A DNA stretch of 64,000 nt from Lates calcarifer. Taxonomy: Eukaryota; Chordata; Actinopteri; Centropomidae. The stretch is taken from the NCBI RefSeq assembly GCF_001640805.2, contig NC_066837.1:17971501-18035500 (forward strand), given 5' to 3'. Below the pieces are notes generated by a model. It did no database searches, was not told the origin of the DNA, and worked only from the letters and a program-made list of their open reading frames with translations. The position numbers and the translations under genes were made by a program. Within the stretch, counting starts at the first letter, position 1, and each line of letters starts with the position of its first letter. Shown here piece by piece: positions 52,321 to 63,078 of the stretch.

Positions 52321-53539
52321 ACATGAGAGATCATGTAAGAAAGGGTAAAAATGTCAATTTTTTTCAACTTGGCTAAGTCGATACAAAATATGGACTTTGC
52401 ATTAGAAACAATCAAATGTTGTATGTAGATCGGTCTGTGAAAGTGTGTGTGTGTGTGTGTGCCATTCACTAAATGTCTGTGAAAGTGACAGAGACACTGT
52501 TGACACTGTTAAGTTTCTGTCAGCTCAGCATGACCTGTATCATCCTAGATGCCTGTTTCCCAGGCTCTGGTGACAGACAGAGCAATCAAAGTCAATTTGC
52601 TGCCTCCCTCTCCCCCTCCGCTGTCACCATTCCATCTTATTTTACGTCTGCCCCACTACAAGATATCAATTATAATCTGACTGTAAAGGTTCTTTATCTC
52701 CTTGTTCATCATCTTTGAGTTTTTTTACATGAATCAACATGGGCAAAAGGACTCTTGCAAGCCATTAAAAAGACACTCTTTAATGTTTTGCATCAAAGAA
52801 AAAGTTAGGAGTGAGGAGTCAGGGATTTTCAGTATTTTCAAGAGGTTCCTGTAGCTAAATAATACAATACTTGGAGTTCTTGTCTCATACTGTTCTTCAA
52901 CCCCTCCTCACCACCTGGTTTGGATGTGGGTCAAACACTGTGTGGCTTTGAAAGAAGCAGGAAAGACAGAACAAGAGAGCGCAAGGGAGACAGGAAAAGA
53001 AACAGAAAGAGCACACGTGTGCGGGTGAGCGAGAGAGACAGGAGTGTGCGCATGGATGGAGAGGTTAGAGTGACACTTTTATTTGCTAGTTATTCAGTGT
53101 AATTCATTGTAATTCCTTGGTTTATTGGTGAAGTGTATGGAATCACATGGGAGGCTCTGCTGACAGCAGAGTGACAGCTGCCTTTTATGAATGGGTCCAA
53201 ACGTGCGTTGAGTAGACCATGCGAACATCTGCTGTGTTAAAGGGGTATAACACATTGTTGAGATGATGAGGTTACCACAAATATAATCAGGTTATCAGGG
53301 AGGATGAGTTTTGCGTAGTCAATGTGAGGTATTTGTTCATGATTTTAATGTCTAAAATCTAATCACTGATCACAGAGTATGAGATGTAGATGAAGACAAA
53401 TTAGTTACAGATTGTCTCTAAGAAATAAATGTTACCTGATTTCCTCTTTCTGTATGACAGAAGTGGACTGGAATAGAAGCATTAAAACACACTGCAGTCT
53501 GGGCAGTCTGAATGTGTATGAGTGTTTATGCTTTTTATC

Positions 53540-54110
53540 TAACTGTTTTTGAAAATGTTCCATACAAAGATGTGGTCACCCGATTTTTTAAACCCATAGA
53601 AGAGCATGTAATCTCCAAAGCTGGAGTTCCAGGGTTTTCACATTACATCAGCAGTATACGCGGAGCGCACTGTGTTACACGAATGAAATCAATTTACGGG
53701 AAAGGGGACGAGCATTTTCATTTCAGAAAAATCAGACATGTTCCCTCCTGGTGTGAAAAAGCCAGCGATTTTCTTCTTCTCTGCCTCGTAGCGACGGCAG
53801 AGGAAAGCCGGCTTTATGATACCATGATTCACTGGCAGCCTAATGAGAGCCACAGCCCTAAGCTCTTTATGTGGCATAAAGGCTGCCTCTATTAGCTCTA
53901 CTGTCAGAGGGGGGGGGGGGGTACTGGGTGGCAATGCTGTGACAATTCAACTCGTAACATTTATTAATAGGATTGGAGGTCGTCATCTGGCAGCCTGGCA
54001 AGGCCCGGAGTGGAGGCTGAACCAGCAGCGCTGCCACCAAACTCCAGGCCGACTGGGAGGAGCAGGATGATACTTAGCAAATGTAATTAAACACAAGGGG
54101 TTTGCCACAG
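53540..54110. other. repeat-free block, candidate conserved non-coding sequence
   Basis: About 570 bp with balanced composition and, apart from one G run near 53911, no simple repeats. A 127-codon frame runs on the plus strand (53512-53895) and an 81-codon frame on the minus (53689-53934). Neither resembles a family I know nor has clear splice sites. It is either regulatory sequence or chance. Confidence 0.25.
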
Positions 54111-55789
54111 TGGGAGTTGATCACAGCAGGTCTTCAGATTCAGTATTTGATATTATAATGTGCACAAAAAAGTGTGTGAATGCCGGCGAACTGCTTCCCT
54201 GCTACAGTGAGACAATAATCACTGATGGAGTTAAATGTCTCTTGGGACACTGTGAAATTCATTAAAACAAAAAAACAACACAAAACAAAACAAATGTTTG
54301 TCAAGAGCTGTTAAAGTTCTGTACATACCACAAAAAATGTTTCTATTAAAATAAATATACAGTAGAAATATCCATCGACCTGCCCATTTCCAGTGCTGTT
54401 TTGTGTATGAATCAGAGACTACAGTGCATGTAACATAAAGAAACAAAAGAAGATTTAGTGCTTTAATTTAAAACTTGCTTACACTCACCACTGCTTTGTC
54501 ATCGCAATACATATTATTTTAAGCTTCAGCTCAAATCAGGATAATTAATCACCCACACAACAAAGAAACAGATGTTTTGGAGTTACTGTGCTGTGCAGAA
54601 TCAGTGTAACGGGCAGCCGGTTAAGGGGCCTATTTGAAAGCATTTGATTGTCTATGAACAGCAATCAGAGGGAACACAGTATAAGAACGGGACAAAAAAG
54701 ACTGCATGTAACCAAAGCATTACTACACAGCAACTTCCTATAATTGTATTAATGTGTATTTTTTGTGCACTTCTGTCCTGTCGAGTCCAGTCAAGATAAA
54801 AGAGTCATCAACTCTGTCATGATGTGTCTGCCCTTCATTCGCTCTCACTGGATCACGTCCAGTTCTGGCTCATTTCCAAGTAAAAGGTTGCAAGGTGAAT
54901 GTCCCACATCAGAGACAGAGACAAAGACTGAGAGGGAGAGAGGGGGAATGACCGAGACCCTTTGGGTTTTAATTAAACTGCAGGTGGAAGAGCCACAGCA
55001 GCACTCACAGTGCTGCAACACTGATTCTTCACAGAACCAGCTCCACTTCTCTAAGAGCTCCGTTCTGGGACATTTGGGGTCTCTGGCATAGCTGGAGTAC
55101 CTCACTGAAAATACTCCTCTTTTGTTGACTGGAATAAAACAAGCAGTGTTGTGCTGTTGTAATGATTTTACAGAGGGACTGCCATCGAGCAGACCACTAG
55201 TGAGGTCTGCCATACTGAAGCTGATCATACAGCTGCATCCAAACTCATGCGCTGCTCACATTAAACAATGTGCTGCATACAACATGATTCTGCAGCTGAA
55301 GTTGGATCATAGTGGCATCTGCTGTCTTGCAAAAAATAAAGTGAAATGTGACGGGCTTTTGTGCAACCTGAATGTACCAGATGGAGCTTGATACGGAGCG
55401 TCAGATTTCTGTTTTTGCTGCAGAATCATTTGAGCAGTAAAGAAAACAACAAAGCTGATTTGGAAAAGAGATTAACTGGGAAGTATTAAAGTATTTGGAG
55501 TGTAAACTGCAGTGTGTTGAAGGTGAATTTAAAGGCTCAAGTTGTGGATCCTGTGTATTGTTGATACACTATTATTGCTATTTTGACATTGCGTAACTAT
55601 TGGTTAACTTATTCAAACTAAATAACACTATTAAAACCACAGGTTCTTATTGGCTAGAACTGATCACACCTTTCTAAGTTCTTAGAAACTCAAACCTTTG
55701 CTTGTGTCTTACTGAGCCCACTAGGTGACAGCCAACTTAAGTATAAAGTTAGCAGGCAAAGATCAGTATATTTCTACCCATCCAATATA

Positions 55790-56001
55790 CACTACTCACA
55801 ATAAGTTAGGGATATTGTGAGAGACTCAGTGGATGTCATACGTACACTTCAGAGATTTTTGGGATAGGGAGGCAATTGTATTAGGGTGATAGACACACCT
55901 CATTTTGTATTTTCCACGTAATGGTCTCACTGTGTACAGTGTGCCTTACATATTGGGGCACTCATGTAAATAACAATATCCCTAACTTAGTGTGAGTAGT
56001 G
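55790..56001. mobile_element. TA-flanked MITE with 29-bp terminal inverted repeats
   Basis: The element starts CACTACTCACAAT and ends AGTGTGAGTAGTG. The terminal 29 bp at 55790-55818 and 55973-56001 are inverted repeats with a single mismatch. TA lies directly outside each end (55788-55789, 56002-56003), as left by Tc1/mariner-type transposases. The 212-bp body has no reading frame worth noting, so it would be a non-autonomous element moved in trans. It lies in the 24.9 kb intron, about 570 bp from the exon at 56568. Confidence 0.88.
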
Positions 56002-56567
56002 TATTTCTACACACCAAAATTAAGCTGAAAAGCACTTAATTGAGGAGGACTCAAAAAAGAATGAGCTGCAGTTCTCATTTCGAGTCCATACTCTGAGGTG
56101 GTTTAGCTGTGCTGTGAATTTTTGAGGCAGGTTATTACAATAAATGCTGTTAATGACTCCGCTATGAAGAATAATGAAAAAAAAAACATAGTTAATTAAA
56201 AACTATAATTAATTCACATCGTCATTCTGGGTAAAGTAATTCAAGTTTGTCAAGTTGTTAAGAAAATTAGCCTAAGGGGAAAAAAAAAAACCCTTTCACA
56301 GATTTGTTGTTAGTGCTGAGGTAAGTGATACAGATCCATGGAAGCTGTGTGTGTGTCTGTGCATAGGTGTGAGAAAGAGAGAGTGAGAGTAAATGAATGT
56401 AACGAGACTCAAGAAGCCATAATTCTTTCACCTGAAGATCAAGTCGGGTTTCATTATTTTTACTGAAATAACAACAACAGGGGTCTCTGTATTATAAATA
56501 ACCCTTGAGCTTAATCACTCATCACATTTAGCAGTCAAGGCCATAAACACCAGCGATGTGGACTCAC

Positions 56568-56732
56568 CTTGGCACTGGCTTTGGTCTTGCTGTTGCTGCT
56601 GCTGCTGTTGCTGTTATTGTTGGAGCTGGGACTGGCGTCTTCATGAACTCTGTCCAGAAGCCAGAGGAGGAACTCGAGGGCATCGTGCTGAGAGTTTCCC
56701 CGAAACTGGGAACCGTATTTGGCCACTATGCT
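56568..56732 (-). CDS. usp43: usp43 exon: USP catalytic core QHDALEF motif plus Ser/Asn linker
   Basis: The exon is 165 nt, phase 0 at both ends (55 codons). It reads SIVAKYGSQFRGNSQHDALE, then FLLWLLDRVHED, the conserved USP segment just after the Cys box that packs the thumb of the catalytic domain. The rest is a low-complexity tail of Ser, Asn, Lys and Ala encoded by imperfect AGC/AAC triplets. The acceptor is a pyrimidine tract ending CTCTCTTCAG; the donor is AAG|GTGAGT. The preceding exon, expected to carry the catalytic Cys box and a LWT-EYTPQ-like segment, was not found up to position 64000. Both phases are 0, so skipping this exon would keep frame but remove a core piece of the protease. 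The USP assignment is near certain; the choice of USP43 over USP31 rests mainly on the later exons. Confidence 0.93.
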
Positions 56733-57179
56733 CTGAAGAGAGGAGAGACATCATAATTAATCTAGTCACTTTGGGTGATTTCAAAAGTCATTAAATATTG
56801 ACATCCTTCCTGACAAAATGAGGTCATGATCACATGGGACACGAGAATTTGCCATTTCTGAGTTTAGAGTTGATTCAGTTTGGAGCATTGAGATGGAAAA
56901 AAAGTTGAGAGATTTCTCTCTTTCTTAACATCACTTAATGCAGACTCATTTAAGAACATCTGCTGGACATTATTTGGCAGTGACGAGATCATGTAATAAA
57001 AAATCATTCCTATTTTTCTTTGAACATTGCACTAAGGAGCTTTTTATGATATCTGAAAAGTCATGTCATGTCAAAGTCAAGTGTCATGTCGGAGCAGAGA
57101 GCAGGTACAAAGTGGACTCCAGATACATGCAGTAAATCAGGCTATTCACAACAACGTTTACTGTATTATCAACTAACAA

Positions 57180-57440
57180 TTAATTTCTGGTTTAAGAGAT
57201 TTAACATTTGGTCTAAACTCTAGTGAAAAATGAAATAATAATTTCCCACAGCCCAAGGTGATATCTTCAGATGTACTATTTAATTCATATTCATTTTACT
57301 CTCATGTACGGCAAATCAAAGCATCAAATCATCCCATTTAAGAAGCTGGCATGAGTCGAATATTTAGTTGTTTTTTTTTCTTGAAAATTCACTACAACAA
57401 TTATTTGAAAATTTAAATAGTTACATAGACTAGTTACACT
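57180..57440 (+). repeat. AT-rich interspersed repeat family 2, copy
   Basis: The block contains TTTGGTCTA, TTTCCCACAGCCCAAGGTGA, AGCATCAAATC and CATTTAAGAAGCTGG in the same order as the other copies. It ends near a 16-bp perfect palindrome at 57438-57453. Confidence 0.6.
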
Positions 57441-58648
57441 GACTATAGTCAGTCTGTTAGTCTTCCAGTACATTCACTTTTCTGGTAAATGCATACTTAC
57501 TTACTATTCTTTTCAGTTTTATTTTCCACAAATTGGTGACGTTAAACCACTTGTTTCAAATGTAATGTGTGTGCAAGTGCCTATTCATAGAAAGAGTGAG
57601 ACAGTTTTCCATAAGATGTTGTCAGTAGTGTTTCACTTATTTCAAGAATATAAGGACACAAATATATAAGTATATATGAGGGGGATTATTCCCCTTATAC
57701 TTAGTGAAAGTGAAATTATTTAATCTGAATTTTTTCTGTCATTTTTTATTCTTTAAATAATGTAGCCTGACTCCTATTTTTGGTAGCATTATAGCATCAG
57801 TAAGCAAAATCAGACATATCAGTATTCAGCGTCATGCTGATGAGTAAGAGCCATTTGTGGTGCCCAAATGTATTTATCCAAGAAACTGTTCTCCAAACAC
57901 ATCCATGACTCATTCACTGGATATCCTCAATCCTGACAGGTGTTACTAGAAAAAAACTAGCCAGTCTGTCTAATTCAATTATGGGGAAAGAGTTGTGAGT
58001 TTATGAGTCAGACAGAGAAAATGACAGACAAAACTAATGACAGCATTAACACTACACTGGGTGGCTACTTCTCCGTCTCTGCATCACTCTCCCTCTCTGT
58101 GTGTGACTGACAGGATCCAGGCTCCGCTCCACACCTCATTAAAAATCACCACATCATACCTGCAGTATCCCAGTATCTAAATATAAACACGATGGCGAGG
58201 GCCCCCCCCATACCTGATGGAGACAGCCCGCTAATGAGCTTCATCACTATGAGGAAGCACTGACAGGGGATGGAGGAATGAGGGACAGATGGAGAGAGGG
58301 AGCTGTGGCATAAGGGAGGGGTTGCTGGCGGAGTTTCAGCAGACCTGCCTGCGAGTGTTTCTGTTTCAGTCTCCTTATCGAAAGGACGGCGTAGCTGCGG
58401 CTGGCCCAGAAATGAAAAGTGAGAAAACAGAGGCAGCGCAGTTCATCAAAGCTACCAACTAAATAAGAAGGGCAAAAACACAAAGGACAAGAGGTGGGGG
58501 GGGGGGAGTTTCCAAGGTTACAAGAACCTGGCTGAGTCTGGGCACAGGAAACCGATGACATCAAGAGGTTACGACTTCATTAAGAGGAAGGGATGACTTC
58601 TGGGCTGGCCTCATCTCTGCTGTTCTCTCCCCATCGCTTTCCTTTTCT

Positions 58649-58678
58649 GTGTGTGTGTGTGTGTGTGTTGTGTGTGTT
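58649..58678. repeat. (GT)n microsatellite
   Basis: GT run with one TT break. Confidence 0.95.
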
Positions 58679-59344
58679 TGTCACAGCTGGGAATGGCAGC
58701 TTTGCACATCTCTTTGATATCTGTTTACAGTTTTGTCTCTCAGAGAATCTCTGGTGAAATGTACCACACAGCCTCAAAGGCACTTAAAAAGATTTGGCAA
58801 AGTGGCAAAGTTGTATTCCCCAGGACCGAGTCTTTTTTTTAATTGATTTCTTGTAAAGGGAGAAATGAAAGAAGGAACATTCTCGAGACTGAGGAGGGCT
58901 GGAGATGCAAAGAAGAGAATCGCAAATAGGTTGAAATGTTGAGTTCCTCTGCAAATACTAGCAGTGTTCAAAGCTGACCTGAGCGCAGCACTGGTGGGAT
59001 CTAATGTGTTTGTTGAGCAAACACTTCAGAGTTAGTTAAAGAGAGGATAAAGGTGGGCGGAAGGGTCAACTTGAAGGAGCACAGAACTTTTTGTAAGAAC
59101 TATTGATCAGTCTAGACCAAGGATCTGGTTCTCAGCCCACAACTGATTGAGCCTGACCCGATGTGTTGGGTTGAGGCAGAATTTGTCTTAATTCTCGCAG
59201 ACTTAAAGCAACCTTTGTTTCATTTATTGACTTAGACTTCGTAAGTATAGTTGACATAATTCTTCACTTGATAATATAGTTATTACTGTTGAACTTTCAC
59301 CTGTAATAATTAAACTAGAACTCCACTTCATCAAAAGGCCAAAT

Positions 59345-59665
59345 TAAAGGAGCTATTTTTAAGTTTAGCTATCGTTACATAGCTAACATTAGCATTAACA
59401 GCTGTTTACTTATCTGTCTAGAAGAATTTTGGGAGTTCAGTATCAAACTTCACTTCTCTACTTGCCAAGAGCTGTGTCCAGCAGTGGAAACCAACAGTAG
59501 ATTTTTGCTTCTAGTTCCATCACTTCTTTTCTTCTACTGAAGTTAGCATGCTAACCAGCTAGCCTGTCTCATGACTTTCTGATAGCAACTCACTATAGCG
59601 TCCAGACTGCCCTGAAGAAGTAGCACAGCTCACAGGGTGTATTATAATCTCCTGTAAACACAATA
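59345..59665 (-). repeat. interspersed repeat family 1, inverted copy D
   Basis: Read on the minus strand, this copy carries the same ordered blocks as copy C, including a perfect 12-bp palindrome TTAGCATGCTAA and the AAGTAAACAGCTGTTAATGC core. It is diverged from copies A and B by many substitutions, which suggests an old family. Confidence 0.75.
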
Positions 59666-60674
59666 ATGGCTGAAGCTCTGGGCAAGTGACTGTCACAACC
59701 ATCCACTCCTGGCAGGAGACCATGCTCTGAGACAGGCAAAACTTACAAATACCCACTTTAAGTTAGAAACACACAGCTATAGAGATTAACTGGGTTTGGT
59801 CTCAGATCATTTTTTGGACTAAAAAATTAAAAGCAATTAAAAGTCTAGCCCTGAGCAAAGCTGGATACAAATGAGCACAGGAGTTCAGAGGGCAGATTTT
59901 CTGACTTAGCAAAGGGAACAAAACAAAAGAATCTAAGACTGCCAGCTTTTCTGCAAACAAAGACAGCATCAAAAAAGAAGGGAGCATTCAAGATAAAGAT
60001 AACAGAATGACAAAAGACAGACATAAACCCGCGCAGTCTCCACAGCAGGGGTCATGACCTCTCAGTGGTCAGCAGAGGCAGGGCTGTGCTCTGGCAACAC
60101 CTCCCCCTCCCTTGTTTCCACACCCAGATGTCTGTTTTTAGCGTCCTATCTTGCTACCTTTGCTTCACCTCACACCATTACCCCCATCGTGCCCCCCTCC
60201 CCGCATCCATCCTCCTATTCTGCAAACAATGACGGATCAGAGTGCTGGCAGGCCAGGAATTTACTATAAACATACATCAAGCAAATGACCCATTTACACC
60301 ACCTCACTTCATCGTGGTCCAGCCTGCCAAACAGGACTGGATGGATTCCTCAGTGACAGACAGAGAGTGATGCTGACAAATTTTGACAGGGTATAACCTT
60401 AAGAGGAACTGCACACACTCATCTTTTCCACACATGCTGCCCACGCCACCCCCACCCCCTTTCCCACAGGTGTGGCTGGAATGAGGCTGGATAGAGTCTG
60501 TCATTACTGGCTGCTCCATTTACTGTTTCATTTTTCAACAGCCTGGTGTTGCCGGCTCACCTCTGCTGTCAGAACAGACCGGACGCAGGGCAGTCATCAC
60601 TTACAGCCTCCACTTGTACCACTCTTTCTCCCTTTTTCTCCCTTCGTGCTGTGTTTCATCTATCCCTTTTCTTT

Positions 60675-60714
60675 TTCTCTCTCTCTCTCACACACACACA
60701 CACATGCACACACA
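60675..60714. repeat. compound (CT)n(CA)n microsatellite
   Basis: CT run passing into a CA run with one TG break; another short CA tract follows near 60847-60871. Confidence 0.95.
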
Positions 60715-63057
60715 ACCTCACTGTCCTCTTTCTTTTTTCTCTCCTTCTATTATCTCCCCTTTTCTTTCCTCTCTATCATATGAGAACCATTCCCCCCACT
60801 AATCAGTCCCAGCTGAGCTCCTGTCAGCCCCGCTACCCCTGGAAAACACACACAAACACACACACACACAAACAGACAAGCCTCTCTTAGCAGTGTAGTA
60901 CCTGTCCTACCCCTCCCTCCTACCATTCTTCCAAGTCTAAACTAATTCCACTTACTCCTCCCTGTTTCTTGCTCAGCCACACTGGATTCACCTCCAGATC
61001 ATCAGAGCACAGGGAGGTATTTTTCATGACAAATCTAAATACTACATCCTGGAATCAGACCTTTCATTTCTCTATGATGCTGAGAAGCTTGGAAATCCTT
61101 CAATAAAGGTGCCAGCCCGTCAACACCAAACAAAGCCTGCGTGTCCGCAGATGTCCCCAGCGCAGGATTTATAGGCGATCAGTAAGAAGTAAGAGGGGAT
61201 GAGATGTGATAGAAATAATCGCCTCTGAATGGTTTACAGCCCAGGGAGGGCTCCCCGGGCTCTGCTGAAACTGAGAAATTGATACTCTGAGGATTCACAG
61301 CTGAGGCTGTAAATACACGACTGTGTACACAACTGAGAGACTAGGAGGCTGTATCTGAGCTGTGTGAACATATATGCAATTTCAGCATGCTTTCACTCAC
61401 TGAGATAAAGTGGCAAAGTCATCCCAGACTCTCCTCCATGATTCGGTGATTGCGGTCTCGCACCCCATAATAGTAAAGATTGATTTATTCCCGTGGCTTC
61501 CTGCACCGTGACGTTCAGGCTTGGTACATAAATCATGGGAGGGACAGTAAACCTGGTGGAAAATGGTGTCATATTGTAGTTCTTACACAGATACAGCACA
61601 GACACACTTCTCCTTGTGTCTCTTTATTGCTTTTTGTCACAGCGGTGTAGGTATAATGGAGTGCAGCCCAGTGAGTCGTGGGAATGCATGCTGCTTCCAA
61701 ACAGCATATGGTGGCTCTGTTACAGTACTGGTAAGTGGTCTAGCTTGAGTTTTATAAGAGTGAGATGAAGCGTTTTAAGTATTATTACTTCACATTCACT
61801 TCAACAGCTGAGACATAGATCCTACCGCGTGTCTGTGGCCATATATGAAAAACACAGATTACTATTTCTGTTGTGTGCTTAAAGGCGCACAGTAGATCTT
61901 CTATAACCTCATACTGTTTGCACTGCTGAAATCTCCAAAAAACAATAGTCACCCATCTGCTCCACTGAAAAGTGCTACAATCAAACTGAAATGAGAGGTG
62001 GCCCCACTGTGCAAATTCAGCATAGAGAGTCCAGGTGGCACATATCCCCGCTGCTACATGTGCGTGTGCCTGTCCGTCTACAAACAATGTATACATCTTC
62101 AGCACTAAGAGTGAGAATAAGAGTGGTCCTTGAAGGAGAGCAGAGACAGGGAAAGACAAACAAAGCATCAGTCTCACTGCCCTGCCTCACGACTGTCACA
62201 CACTTCCTGCTCTCCCAGAACAAACAAGACTACTTAAAGCACCAGGCTTCATCTTCCTCTGGCTGAGCTCCTCTGGCCTCACAGAGCTGCATCCTGTCAA
62301 GCGTAAAAAAGATGAATCCGGGCTCCTCGCTAGCAACTTCTAAAAGTAGTTACTGTGTTGTTAAATCCTTTAGGTCAGGAGTGTGAAGCGGTAAAGAGAA
62401 AGAGCTTGCTCCGTCATGGAGTTAAATTGATGCAGACAACTTTTTAAACCAACCAATAAAAGGACACTTCAACACTCCAGATTTCATCAGCATCAAATGT
62501 GTAGTGAGGCATTAATTAATATGGCAAAGTTGGAAATTTTGACCTTTAAACACAGCACCTCCATTAAGCTGATCACTGTCATTTGTACACACAGCTGCAT
62601 TTGGGAGCACATTTCCTAACATTCAGATTCACAGTGCAGGACTTCAGGCTTTTGACATATAGGTACAGTGATCTAATGAGGGCCTGCAGGGAGGCAGCCT
62701 TCTCTTTTCTTATCACCCTTACTGTCCAGTGAGGAACAAAGTACATCTGAAACTTTTTTATAAAACACAACCACAGCCATCACTTGTTAAAACAGTCTAG
62801 AGATTCACTCTGGTAAACTTTTTACACAGTGAACTGTAGGGTGATTTTGGGACAAATACTGGCATTATGTAGCAGAAATGTTAAATGTAGTTAAATTTTT
62901 ATTTTGAATGTTCACTCACCACAGAGTATAACAGACACGCACTGTACTTTGAGTTGTCAAAGTTGGCAAAGAAAGTAAAACAAAACTCCAATGTCAAACT
63001 TTTCAAGAAGATGTACCCAACATTTAATTGCTGACTCGACTCCCTGTTGTATCTTTT

Positions 63058-63078
63058 AAAAAAAAAAAAAAAAAAAAA
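63058..63078. repeat. A21 homopolymer
   Basis: Pure A run; no retroposon body recognised next to it. Confidence 0.94.

Larger units (their letters stand above)
31648..56567 (-). other. usp43: intron of usp43, 24.9 kb
   Basis: The intron runs between donor AAG|GTGAGT and acceptor TTTTTGTCTGCAG on the minus strand. It contains two MITE-like elements (43103-43245, 55790-56001), a copy of the family of about 300 bp at 32742-33065, a TTAGA pentanucleotide array at 44501-44545, CA and CT tracts near 45912-46140 and an AT palindrome at 52282-52320. Repeat-free blocks around 50100-50640 and 53540-54110 stand out. No nested gene could be supported. Confidence 0.8.
9392..56732 (-). other. usp43: usp43-like deubiquitinase gene, internal part (5 exons)
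   Basis: This span holds five consecutive exons of a USP-family cysteine protease that removes ubiquitin from substrates. Order in the transcript is 56732-56568, 31647-31544, 17253-17161, 12739-12604, 9536-9392. All junctions are GT-AG, the phases match at every join, and the 643 nt encode about 214 residues without a stop. Family evidence is the QHDALEF core motif, LTCPHC zinc ligands, NTFDPFLCISLP, and a ubiquitin-like insert ending in YAFQAPP. From memory of the human paralogs, MVAEEG, GFQRSF and YAFQ fit USP43 better than USP31, which has a more diverged insert here. Teleosts may keep two usp43 copies and I cannot tell which this is. Both ends of the protein lie outside the window, so residue numbering is unknown. 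Confidence 0.88.
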
